From: Anaerolineae bacterium
Lineage (GTDB): Bacteria > Chloroflexota > Anaerolineae > 4572-78 > J111
NCBI GenBank assembly: GCA_016926805.1
Contig: JAFGNV010000020.1
Coordinates: 1-49,929, forward strand
DNA length: 49,929 nucleotides
Direction of reading: 5' to 3'
The notes beneath the pieces are model-generated. The model was not told the DNA's origin. It made no database searches and saw only the letters and a program-made list of their open reading frames with translations. Shown here piece after piece: positions 42,552 through 49,929 of the stretch (positions are counted from its first letter, which is position 1; each line of letters opens with the position of its first letter). The position numbers were made by a program, and so were the translations under genes.

Positions 42552-43280
42552 ATGAAAATCGCATTTTATGGAGATAGCCTGACAGAGGCAATACTGGGAG
42601 TTTCATATATCAATTGTCTGCAAGTGTTTTTGCCTGGACATCAATTCATCAATTACGGTAAAGGCGGGGATACAGTTGTCAGCCTCTATCAAAGGATTGT
42701 CCAAAAAAAGCTAGACCAGCCGGTTGATTTATCTTTTTTATTTGTAGGGGTCAATGATGTGTTTGTGCATCTTTCCTGGAATTTCCCCATTCTAAAAGCG
42801 GTTTTCAGGCAACCTTGGGCAAAAGATGTTAATGAGTTTATCGGGTATTATCAGAAAACGCTAGATTTATTAACAGCCAGAGCGTCGCACGTATTTGCCG
42901 TTTCACCCTTGATTATTGGCGAAGATGTCTCCAATAAGTGGAACAAAAGACTGGAGGCACTATGTGAGGCGATCCGCAAAATCTCTGCTGATTATAAAAA
43001 TGTTGACTATATCGACCTGAGAGCTAAATTTATTTCCTCTCTTAATGATCATCAGATTTCGCCTTATTTACCCAAAAGTGCGACCAGGGTTGTGTTAGAC
43101 GGCTTACTTTTAAGGCGTAATGAGCAACTCGATCATCAAGCGGCCACCAGGGGGTTGCAATTAACCGTGGATGGCGTTCACTTGAATAGTCACGGGGCCA
43201 GGGTAGTGGCCGAAGGTTTTGCGGCGGCGATAGGGGGATTGAGTTACAAGGGGCCTGGCGGGAGGGTGTCTTATGAATAA
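42552..43280 (+). CDS. SGNH/GDSL-family hydrolase
   Basis: 242 residues from ATG 42552 with AGGGTGAG just upstream; the frame reaches TTG 42528 but that is inside the likely promoter. Block I GDSLTE (Ser9), block II Gly in YGKGGDTV, block III GVNDVF, and block V DGVHLN carrying the Asp-His pair are all present, so an esterase or acyl-hydrolase is expected. No signal peptide: probably cytoplasmic. The following membrane protein gene overlaps its end by 8 bases, so the two are translated together. Confidence 0.9.
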   Translation: MKIAFYGDSLTEAILGVSYINCLQVFLPGHQFINYGKGGDTVVSLYQRIVQKKLDQPVDLSFLFVGVNDVFVHLSWNFPILKAVFRQPWAKDVNEFIGYYQKTLDLLTARASHVFAVSPLIIGEDVSNKWNKRLEALCEAIRKISADYKNVDYIDLRAKFISSLNDHQISPYLPKSATRVVLDGLLLRRNEQLDHQAATRGLQLTVDGVHLNSHGARVVAEGFAAAIGGLSYKGPGGRVSYE

Positions 43281-43656
43281 AAGTTATCTATCATTGTTTG
43301 GCCGTTTTTTGGCGAAAGTTGTTCTGATAGTGTTGGTCGTATTTGTGGCCGTAAGTCTGGTATGCTGGTTTTTCGGCTGGCGTACGTCTCAAGATTATGG
43401 CAATGGGTTGTTTCTGGCCGGTCTTTTGGTGATGGTTATTGGAGGGATTAGTTTTTTGGGGATAATGAACCGTTTTGGAGATCCAAAATACTCATATTTT
43501 CAATCGGTTGCCTCGCGGCGTGACTTTGCCAATCGTACCCGCTTCATGTGGGGGGAGTTTTTGGAAAGCTATTCCTTTATACTTCTAACAGCCTCGGTGG
43601 GGATGGTGTTGTTGGTTATTAGTTTTTTGATTGCCATAGTTTTTCCAGGCGCCTAA
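43273..43656 (+). CDS. Hypothetical integral membrane protein
   Basis: 127 residues; GGGAGGG before the ATG, which lies inside the SGNH hydrolase gene. Three hydrophobic segments: about 12-34, 45-65 and 100-125. Between them a hydrophilic loop (RFGDPKYSYFQSVASRRDFANR) with several basic residues. No recognised family. Co-transcribed with the hydrolase. Confidence 0.7.
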   Translation: MNKSYLSLFGRFLAKVVLIVLVVFVAVSLVCWFFGWRTSQDYGNGLFLAGLLVMVIGGISFLGIMNRFGDPKYSYFQSVASRRDFANRTRFMWGEFLESYSFILLTASVGMVLLVISFLIAIVFPGA

Positions 43657-43683
43657 AGATTTTTTGACCGTAGGAGATACGAT

Positions 43684-43881
43684 ATGAGTTTAACCGAAGC
43701 CCAAAAAACTTTTTTTAACAACCCATTCAGCGATTTTTGGCCTTTTATCGATCAATTTGATTTTGACCGGGACCCCATTTTCCACCAGATGGAGCAGCAG
43801 TATCAAGGTTACGGAGTGCATAGTATCGGTCCCTGGTTTGGTCGCTTTCTCAACTTTCTGGTGCGGTTTGGCAGAGTATGA
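43684..43881 (+). CDS. Small aromatic-rich hypothetical protein
   Basis: 65 residues, AGGAGATACG before the ATG. Rich in Phe, Trp and Asp (PFSDFWPFIDQFDFDRDPIF), with no membrane segment or recognised motif. It follows the membrane protein gene by 27 bases and is probably the last gene of the hydrolase operon. Function unknown. Confidence 0.55.
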   Translation: MSLTEAQKTFFNNPFSDFWPFIDQFDFDRDPIFHQMEQQYQGYGVHSIGPWFGRFLNFLVRFGRV

Positions 43882-44009
43882 GTAAAAATAACGGCTTCTG
43901 CATTTGGGCCAAATATACCAGAGCGGTAACTTTGAGCCATAGCCATTTTTCGACACAGTTGGAGAATTATGGAGTTGAGCGTTTATTTTACTCATTCGTC
44001 GGCAGGATA

Positions 44010-44076
44010 GAACAGCGGATGTGCAGGATTTAACAGATTAAGCACAAAAAATCCGCTAATCCTGCTAATCTATGTT
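44010..44076. repeat. Dispersed-type inverted repeat GCAGGATT...AATCCTGC
   Basis: The segment reads GCGGATGTGCAGGATTTAAC on one side and AATCCGCTAATCCTGCTAAT on the other, an imperfect inverted repeat. Similar ACAGGATTTACAGG sequence occurs at the far right end of this window, so it looks like a repeat family rather than a gene-specific signal. Confidence 0.5.
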
Positions 44077-44112
44077 CTAAACGACGTTTGAGACCATCTT
44101 GAAAGCGAATTG

Positions 44113-44844
44113 ATGAAATTATTCAGAAAAGCCGACAGCACTTACATTCGATTCACTTTAATTGCCTGCGTTTTCGTTGTGGTAGTATTTATAATTCTAG
44201 CCGCAGTAGATGCGATTTCTCGGTTTCAAATAAATAAATCGGGAACCATCTCTGAAGCTCTGGTAATTAATATTCAAAACGAATTGGGAGTATGTTCTGT
44301 AGAATATGCTTACAAAGTTCCCGATCAAGTTAAAGGTTTTGTACTAGAAAGAGATATAGCTTGCTCAAACGATGTGTTTAGGAATCTCAAACAGGGGTCT
44401 CAAGTAACCATAAAATATTTGTCCTCAAATCCCGCCAGTTCAGACTTAGTCGGGAATGCACCCATTTGGTGGATGTATCTGGTGAGAACATTGGCATCTG
44501 TGCTATGTGTTCTCAGTACAATCACGTTTTTTGTAGTTGAAACGAATGTGCAGACTCGTTTCCCATTCTTGGAAATGATAATTGGTGGAATAGCTTGCAG
44601 CATTGCCGGTGCAAGCCTGATGATAGGGCTTAGTGGATTTGAATATTTGGATGGGGTACTAATTATGGCAATCCTGTGTGGATTGTTTGGGCCAATGATG
44701 ATCCAAGCTGCATGGGGACGCAGCCTGATTTCTAGACTGATTGACAGAGGAGTTTCCAGATTAGCGGATAAGTACGGTTTGCAAGATTTACGAGCCTCAT
44801 TGGAGGAAAAGGGAGAGAATCTCATTAATTGTGATAAGAGATGA
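44113..44844 (+). CDS. Membrane protein with DUF3592-like outside domain
   Basis: 243 residues from ATG 44113 (TTG 44110 also possible). First membrane helix about 15-38, then an outside beta domain (about 45-115; GTISEALVINIQNEL, VEYAYKVPDQ, QVTIKYLSSNPASSDL) with the strand pattern of DUF3592, then three more helices (about 120-200) and a short charged cytoplasmic tail. DUF3592 has no known function. The next gene starts at the overlapping ATGA, so it is coupled. Confidence 0.72.
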   Translation: MKLFRKADSTYIRFTLIACVFVVVVFIILAAVDAISRFQINKSGTISEALVINIQNELGVCSVEYAYKVPDQVKGFVLERDIACSNDVFRNLKQGSQVTIKYLSSNPASSDLVGNAPIWWMYLVRTLASVLCVLSTITFFVVETNVQTRFPFLEMIIGGIACSIAGASLMIGLSGFEYLDGVLIMAILCGLFGPMMIQAAWGRSLISRLIDRGVSRLADKYGLQDLRASLEEKGENLINCDKR

Positions 44845-45635
44845 AACCATTGAAAGAGAAAGAGGTTCACGGAATGCTACCCGCCATCGTCTTTCCCTTC
44901 CACGACGCTGACGGTCTAATGTTTGCCCATTTGGAAACCATTACGCCGCAGTTGAAAGAACTCTTTGCCCAGGCTTTCGTCAGTATTTCTCCATTGACCC
45001 AACAGACTCAGATGGAGCGCATCAACCAACTCAAGGCAGATGAATTCTTCCGGTTGAATTTTAACGAACCAAATACGATGATTGGCGATCACTTTCTTGC
45101 GGTCTATCAAAATGCAGTCACTCATTCTTCTCCTGAGAAAATGTTACATCTGTGCACGATTGATCGGGTAGTGTTTGCTTTGCAGAGTGAGCACAAAGAG
45201 CAGTTCGTCACAGACATCAAGGGGGCTAGTAACGAAGACGTGCCCGTGCTATTTCAACGTTCGCAGGCAGCCTGGGAGACCCACCCCCGGAATTATCGGG
45301 AAATTGAACATCTGGCCATCAGAGCAGGCGAGATCCTCTTTAACCAATCGCTGGACTTCGTTTGGTGTCATTTGGTGATTCAATCGGGACAGCTCAAAGA
45401 GATACTCCCGCACGTTAAGCATCACGACTTGAGGGTGGTGGTCGAAATGATCTTGCTGCTCAAAGACAAACTTCAGACCAAGGAGGTAGATTGGTTGGCG
45501 TGGGAAGACCCGTTTATTTTCTCACGAGACCTGGATGAGATGAAGGCGGAATTTGAGAATAGTAGGCAGGAAGATCGAAAAAGGCTTCAATACACGATAG
45601 CTAGCCTACAACTGCTGTTTGAGTCAATTCAGTAG
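44841..45635 (+). CDS. Hypothetical soluble protein, glycosyltransferase-A-like opening
   Basis: 264 residues; ATG 44841 overlaps the previous stop (ATGA). ATG 44874 with GAGG upstream is a good alternative and gives MLPAIVFPFHDADGLMFAHL as start. The region VSISPLTQQTQMERI and a later LCTIDRVVFAL could be strands of a nucleotide-sugar-binding fold, but key motifs are not clear, and I do not assign a function. The C-terminal third is helical (VVEMILLLKDKL, DEMKAEFENSRQEDRKRLQY). Cytoplasmic. Confidence 0.6.
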   Translation: MKPLKEKEVHGMLPAIVFPFHDADGLMFAHLETITPQLKELFAQAFVSISPLTQQTQMERINQLKADEFFRLNFNEPNTMIGDHFLAVYQNAVTHSSPEKMLHLCTIDRVVFALQSEHKEQFVTDIKGASNEDVPVLFQRSQAAWETHPRNYREIEHLAIRAGEILFNQSLDFVWCHLVIQSGQLKEILPHVKHHDLRVVVEMILLLKDKLQTKEVDWLAWEDPFIFSRDLDEMKAEFENSRQEDRKRLQYTIASLQLLFESIQ

Positions 45636-45683
45636 GATGAGTTGTTAGATTAACCTAGGGATTGTAAGAGATTAGAGGTTGCC

Positions 45684-46403
45684 ATGAGTGCTCAAGGCAT
45701 AAAAGCAGATGATGAGAAAAGTAGTCAGTTACGGTCATCCGGGTATGTCAGTCGCTTGGAAGAGTATTGGTACGGTATTTCACACCCATTCTATGACCTG
45801 ATGATTTGGTTTGTATTTTTGCCCCTGGGCGGCGAAGCAGCCTGCCGGAGACAGTTTGCCCGGTGGGTAGATGTTCAGCCGGAGGAGAAGCTTCTCTCGT
45901 TATGCTGCGGCACTGGAGACACAGAGATAGCGCTGTTCAATTTGGTCCCAACTGTACAAATAATCGCTGTTGATTTAGGGGCGGGACAAATTAGCACAGC
46001 CAAACAAAAGGATAAATCCGGCTCAATAGACTTTTGTGTGGGAAATGCTGCTCAAACAGGACTGGCGGCAAACAGCTTTGATCGGGTACTCATCACCCTA
46101 GCCTTGCACGAGATGCCCTATTCGCTGCGCCTCAAGGTTTTGAGGGAAGCCCGACGGGTTTGCAAACCAAACGGGCGGGTGGTCGCCATCGAGCATGCCA
46201 AGCTTGATGGCAAACTGTCGCAAGCCGTTCGTTATCTGTGGTGGTTTGGCTGGCTTCCAGGCAACCCGGAGGTGGCGACGAGCCGGGACCTCCAGCAAAG
46301 AGGGCTAGCCACAGAAATGAGAGAGGCTGGTCTTGAGGCCCTCGAACGGTACACCACTGATCCAAGCTGGATCGAAGGGGTCGTCTCAGCACCGAATTCG
46401 TAA
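45684..46403 (+). CDS. UbiE/MenG-like SAM-dependent methyltransferase
   Basis: 239 residues, AGAGGT before the ATG. Motif I LLSLCCGTGDTEIAL, VDLGAGQIS, and FDRVLITLALHEMPYSLRL with EARRVCKPNGRVVAIEHAKL are as in the UbiE/COQ5-type family. UbiE/MenG enzymes methylate quinone precursors, but many relatives act on other small molecules, and no quinone gene is close. Stands alone 48 bases after the previous gene. Confidence 0.88.
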   Translation: MSAQGIKADDEKSSQLRSSGYVSRLEEYWYGISHPFYDLMIWFVFLPLGGEAACRRQFARWVDVQPEEKLLSLCCGTGDTEIALFNLVPTVQIIAVDLGAGQISTAKQKDKSGSIDFCVGNAAQTGLAANSFDRVLITLALHEMPYSLRLKVLREARRVCKPNGRVVAIEHAKLDGKLSQAVRYLWWFGWLPGNPEVATSRDLQQRGLATEMREAGLEALERYTTDPSWIEGVVSAPNS

Positions 46404-46432
46404 ACTATAAGACCATAATAAAAGTTGCGCTA

Positions 46433-46461
46433 TTGACAACAATCAAAAAACCAGCTATAAT
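46433..46461 (+). promoter_or_regulatory. Consensus sigma-70 promoter of the MacB-type ABC operon
   Basis: TTGACA (46433-46438), 17-bp spacer, TATAAT (46456-46461): a perfect match in both boxes and spacing. Expected start near 46468. Confidence 0.9.
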
Positions 46462-46470
46462 AACCTAGAA

Positions 46471-46486
46471 TTTAGTCAAGACTAAA
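46471..46486 (+). promoter_or_regulatory. Palindromic operator candidate downstream of the -10 box
   Basis: TTTAGTC-aa-GACTAAA, a perfect 7-bp inverted repeat at about +3 to +18 of the promoter. The half-site TTTAGT recurs at 46494, about two helical turns away. A repressor bound here would block this strong promoter; no regulator gene adjoins it. Confidence 0.6.
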
Positions 46487-46533
46487 AATTTATTTAGTAT
46501 TATCTAATAATCATCCATCCAGTGGAGGTGGCC

Positions 46534-47340
46534 ATGTTCAATTGGCTCAAACGTAACAACGCCAACAGCAACTCAAACGGTCGCTACAAACACGGCAACG
46601 AGCACCTCATCGAGTTACAGCAGGTCACCAAGAACTATGAGGTCGCCGCAGGAACCTTTACGGCTCTCAAAGATATTGATCTGCTGGTCGATCCGGGCGA
46701 GTTTGTGGCGGTGATGGGCAAATCGGGCAGCGGCAAATCAACTCTGATCAACATGATTACCGGCATCGACCGGCCCACTTTTGGCCATGTTTTTGTGGGC
46801 GATACCGCTGTGCATACCCTCAACGAGGGGCAGGTGGCCGTGTGGCGGGGACTCAACGTGGGGGTGGTATTCCAATTCTTCCAATTGCTGCCCACGCTAA
46901 CGGCCATCGAAAACGTGATGCTGCCCATGGACTTTTGCAACGTGTATCGCATGCGCGAGCGGGAAGAACGGGCTATGCATCTATTGGAGCAGGTGGACCT
47001 GGCTCAGCACGCCTACAAACTGCCTTCCGCCATTTCGGGTGGCGAACAGCAGCGGGTGGCCATCGCCCGCGCTCTGGCCAACGATCCACCCATCATCGCC
47101 GCCGACGAGCCAACGGGTAACCTGGACTCGGCTACCTCCGAGGCAATCTTTAAGTTGTTTGAGGGATTGGTGGACGAAGGCAAGACAATTTTGATGGTCA
47201 CGCACGATATTGACCTGGCCAAACGGGCTACCCGCACTGTCCTGCTGGCCGATGGCCGGATGGTGAACGGCAAAGTTTCAGCTGCCGAATTGAAAGCTTT
47301 GGGTGAAGACGTGATCAAACCGGAGACTTCCCATGCTTAG
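46534..47340 (+). CDS. ABC transporter ATPase, MacB/LolD type
   Basis: 268 residues from ATG 46534, four bases after GGAGGTGG. Walker [10 protein letters not shown] (about 63-71), Q-loop QFFQLLPT, signature [15 protein letters not shown], Walker [13 protein letters not shown] and switch His VTHD are all intact. The first 30 residues are Asn-rich and not family specific. The MacB/LolD group powers mechanotransmission by FtsX-type permeases that export peptides, lipids or lipoproteins. The stop overlaps the permease start by 8 bases. Confidence 0.95.
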   Translation: MFNWLKRNNANSNSNGRYKHGNEHLIELQQVTKNYEVAAGTFTALKDIDLLVDPGEFVAVMGKSGSGKSTLINMITGIDRPTFGHVFVGDTAVHTLNEGQVAVWRGLNVGVVFQFFQLLPTLTAIENVMLPMDFCNVYRMREREERAMHLLEQVDLAQHAYKLPSAISGGEQQRVAIARALANDPPIIAADEPTGNLDSATSEAIFKLFEGLVDEGKTILMVTHDIDLAKRATRTVLLADGRMVNGKVSAAELKALGEDVIKPETSHA

Positions 47341-49726
47341 ACCTCGCTGGCGCAAGGTTTGGCGCGATTTATGGTTAAATCGAATCCGCACGATAGTGGT
47401 AGTTTTTTCAATTGCGGTCGGGGTTTTTGCCGTGGGCGTGATATCTACCTCACAAATCGTTTTATCAGAGCAGTTGAATGAGGCGTATGTAGCCACCAAT
47501 CCAACCAGCGCTTTTATCCTTACTTTTGACTCATTTGATGCAGACGTGGTTGAAGCCGTCAAAAAGATGCCTGAGGTAGGCGCGGCCGAGGCGCGACGAG
47601 GTATTTACGTTCGAATGAAAACGGGTGAAAATAAATGGACAGTTTTGCAGCTAAACGCCATTGACGATTTTGACGATATAGAAGTTGATAAGGTCTGGCC
47701 GCAAGAGGGCAAATGGCCGCCTGGCGAACAAGAAATTCTGATTGAGCGTTCGGCCATGAGGCTAATAAATGCTGAAATAGGCGATGAGTTGATCATCAAA
47801 GACCCTGAAGGCAAAGAGCGAACAGTTCGACTGGGGGGGACGGCCCATGATATGTATGCCTTAATGTACACCTTCCAGAATTTTGCTTACGGTTATACCA
47901 CTTTTGATACCCTGGAATGGCTGGGCCAGCCCCGCGATTTTAACGATTTGCGGTTTACCGTGGCCAAACAAACCGATGACATAGAGTATATCAAAGAGGT
48001 GGCTCAAAAAGTGCAAGACAAACTCGAGCAAGGAGGGGCCACCGTATTGTTCAACTTTATCCCCACGCCGGGTCAAAGCCCGCTCAATTTTGTCATTGAA
48101 CCGGTGTTGGCCCTGTTGGGCGCATTTGGTTTATTGGCGTTACTGTTGAGTGCCTTTCTGGTTGTTAATATGATCTCCGCCTTATTAACCCAACAACAGC
48201 AGCAAATTGGAATCATGAAAGCAGTTGGCGCAAGGCCAGGCCAAATTATGAGTTTATATTTTACTTATGCTGCTGTTTTGGGTTGGTTAGCCCTGATTAT
48301 TGCCCTGCCTTTGGGCGCTCTGGGGGCAAAAGCGCTTTCGCAAGCAACCGCGTCGGCGCTGAATATTGATCTGGCCAGATTCTACCTCCCCCCCGTTGTC
48401 CTGATTAGCCAAATTATTGTGGCTTTTATTGTGCCCCTTTTGGCGGCCACTTATCCTATTCTGAAAGGAACAAAGATAACCGTCCGGGAAGCAATCAGCG
48501 ACTATGGCCTGGGCAAGGGGTTATTTGGCACCTCTCCTTTTGATCGCCTCCTCATCAAAATTCGGGCCGGCTTCTTGAAACGACCAACCATCATTTCTCT
48601 CCGCAACACCTTTCGACGCAAAGCCCGCCTGATCCTGACCTTGATCACGCTGATTATGGGCGGAGCGATTTTTATCTCGGTGTTTAGCGTGCAGGCTTCT
48701 TTACAAAGCACGCTTGACGCCTTCATGGATTATTATCGCTATGATGTCGCCTTTCAACTCCAACGTTACTATCGGCTAGAAAGCCTTGAGCGAGACATTA
48801 TGCAAGTGGAAGGGGTTGAAGCTGTTGAAGGCTGGACTTTTTCTAATGTGCGCCGGGTGCGACCTGATGGCAGTGAGAGTGACAGCATTCTCATCTATTC
48901 ACCTCCGGCCCAGACAACGTTGGTTAAGCCGACCCTGGTGGAGGGGCGGTGGCTAAGCCCTGAAGATGAAAATGCAGTGGTTATCAATACCCTTCTCTTA
49001 AATGATGAACCTGACTTGAAAGTTGGGGATGAGATCATTTTAAAAGTGCGGGGCCGGGAATCCTCGTGGACAATTGTAGGCATTGCCTTGGGGGGTGGAG
49101 TGACGCCAACGATGTTTGCCAATTATGAATATTTTGCCAAGTTCCTGCGCCAACTCAATAAGGCGATGTGGGTTTTTGTTAAAACCGATCAGCATACGCC
49201 CGAATATCGAAAAACAGTGCTAACAAGATTGGAATCACAACTGGAAGACGTGGGGGTTCGGGTGAGCGCGGGGATAACGGTAGACGAAGATATCGCTGGC
49301 GTCCAAATCCTTTTTGGGATACTTTTTGCCTTAATGCTGGTAATGGCCATCTTGCTCGCCCTGGTTGGCGGATTGGGCCTCATGGGCACCATGAGCATCA
49401 ATGTCTTGGAACGGACTCGGGAAATGGGCGTCATGCGGGCGGTTGGGGCCAGCAACGGGGCGATTTTACACATCGTTATCGTCGAAGGTATTTTGATTGG
49501 TATCTTGAGCTGGTTGGTAGCCATTGTTGTGGCTTTACCTATTAGCAAATTTCTCAGCGACCTTATTGGCCAACAATTGCTCGGCACCGAGCTCACTTAT
49601 ACCTTTTCGCTGCCTGGGATGCTGATGTGGTTAGCCGTGGTTATTATGTTGTCGGCCATTGCCGGTTTTCTCCCCGCCTGGAACGCCTCGCGGATGACCG
49701 TACGCGAAGTACTGGCTTATGAATGA
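47333..49726 (+). CDS. FtsX-domain ABC transporter permease, MacB-like, two-repeat
   Basis: 797 residues. N-terminal helix (about 15-40), a periplasmic MacB-PCD-like domain (about 45-250), three helices forming the first FtsX domain (about 255-395; [33 protein letters not shown]), then a second copy: helix near 430-450, outside domain (about 460-660) and the last three helices (about 670-795; [33 protein letters not shown]). It thus resembles one polypeptide with both permease halves. Exported substrate unknown. Co-translated with the ATPase. Confidence 0.92.
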   Translation: MLRPRWRKVWRDLWLNRIRTIVVVFSIAVGVFAVGVISTSQIVLSEQLNEAYVATNPTSAFILTFDSFDADVVEAVKKMPEVGAAEARRGIYVRMKTGENKWTVLQLNAIDDFDDIEVDKVWPQEGKWPPGEQEILIERSAMRLINAEIGDELIIKDPEGKERTVRLGGTAHDMYALMYTFQNFAYGYTTFDTLEWLGQPRDFNDLRFTVAKQTDDIEYIKEVAQKVQDKLEQGGATVLFNFIPTPGQSPLNFVIEPVLALLGAFGLLALLLSAFLVVNMISALLTQQQQQIGIMKAVGARPGQIMSLYFTYAAVLGWLALIIALPLGALGAKALSQATASALNIDLARFYLPPVVLISQIIVAFIVPLLAATYPILKGTKITVREAISDYGLGKGLFGTSPFDRLLIKIRAGFLKRPTIISLRNTFRRKARLILTLITLIMGGAIFISVFSVQASLQSTLDAFMDYYRYDVAFQLQRYYRLESLERDIMQVEGVEAVEGWTFSNVRRVRPDGSESDSILIYSPPAQTTLVKPTLVEGRWLSPEDENAVVINTLLLNDEPDLKVGDEIILKVRGRESSWTIVGIALGGGVTPTMFANYEYFAKFLRQLNKAMWVFVKTDQHTPEYRKTVLTRLESQLEDVGVRVSAGITVDEDIAGVQILFGILFALMLVMAILLALVGGLGLMGTMSINVLERTREMGVMRAVGASNGAILHIVIVEGILIGILSWLVAIVVALPISKFLSDLIGQQLLGTELTYTFSLPGMLMWLAVVIMLSAIAGFLPAWNASRMTVREVLAYE

Positions 49727-49754
49727 GTGGCTTTTTAGACAGGATTTACAGGTT

Positions 49755-49826
49755 TATACTCAACAGCATTAAAAAGTAACAAGATTCTCTGCGGATTTGT
49801 GTTATTTTATGACGCTGTTGAGTATA
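49755..49826. repeat. 13-bp perfect inverted repeat downstream of the permease
   Basis: TATACTCAACAGC (49755-49767) and GCTGTTGAGTATA (49814-49826) flank 46 bases; AACAAGATT is repeated directly in and after the inner part. Just upstream is ACAGGATTTACAGG of a repeat family also seen near 44020. No transposase frame is inside. Confidence 0.65.
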
Positions 49827-49862
49827 ACAAGATTTTATTTTTGTATCCTCTCAATATTTTGG

Positions 49863-49893
49863 GGTAGGGACAGAATATTATTCTGTCCCTACC
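49863..49893. repeat. Perfect 31-bp palindrome
   Basis: GGTAGGGACAGAATA and its exact reverse complement are separated by one T. The arm sequence (TAGGGACAG...CTGTCCCTA) is REP-like. It may also stop transcription of the ABC operon, although no T-run follows it. Confidence 0.75.
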
Positions 49894-49929
49894 GGGTAAA
49901 TGTATGAATTCGCCCCTATTTATTGAGAA

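Noticed and set aside
49755..49826. Complete insertion sequence bounded by the 13-bp repeats
   Set aside because: The interior is only 46 bases and codes for nothing.

Overview
The window most resembles a mesophilic member of the Chloroflexota (Anaerolineae-like). Base composition is intermediate, genes are tightly packed with frequent GTG and TTG starts, and promoters are of ordinary sigma-70 type. Typical contents are LacI-sensor/GAF histidine kinases, Pkn-type kinases carrying TolB-like propellers, a 2-oxoacid:ferredoxin oxidoreductase, a sortase, DUF2723 and GT87-like membrane glycosyltransferases, and many small REP-like palindromes. This assignment is an inference from gene content; there is no rRNA, tRNA, CRISPR array, phage or complete insertion sequence to anchor it.

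Layout. 1-6619: two-component signalling operon (3' end of one histidine kinase, a LacI-sensor/GAF kinase, a tandem-receiver protein, a REC-PAS-GAF-kinase-REC hybrid). 6622-8104: a REP-like element and an MTA/SAH-deaminase-type amidohydrolase. 8154-10630 (minus): queG and a MATE exporter. 10717-14962 (minus): a complete operon with promoter, long leader containing an early terminator-like hairpin, CBS protein, 2-oxoacid oxidoreductase alpha and beta subunits (the beta carrying its own CBS pair) and a strong terminator. 14998-18340: VTC-domain protein, DUF4956 membrane protein, GT2 glycosyltransferase and methyltransferase. 18399-25135: B3/B4 protein, methyltransferase, sortase, DUF2723 glycosyltransferase, zinc-ribbon protein and solute-binding lipoprotein. 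25229-29205: response regulator, MgtE Mg2+ channel behind a structured leader, and a GT87-like membrane protein.

29259-36505 is rich in redox genes and holds the most unusual findings. A PrxQ/BCP peroxiredoxin has an in-frame TGA exactly where the peroxidatic cysteine belongs, followed by a SECIS-like hairpin, so it is probably a selenoprotein (Sec44). Next come PlsC, DUF2085, a CcdA that appears circularly permuted (TM1 moved to the C-terminus), stand-alone AICAR transformylase, a 50-residue CcmD-like protein not found by ordinary length cut-offs, an aminotransferase, a nitroreductase and a membrane-anchored DUF4405-SagB fusion.

36596-46403: a small acidic protein, a 26-codon kinase remnant, two paralogous membrane Ser/Thr kinases with extracytoplasmic propellers (one also LysM), then an SGNH hydrolase and several unassigned membrane or soluble proteins and a methyltransferase. 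46433-49726: a MacB-type ABC ATPase/permease pair behind a consensus promoter with a palindromic operator. The window ends in two large palindromes.
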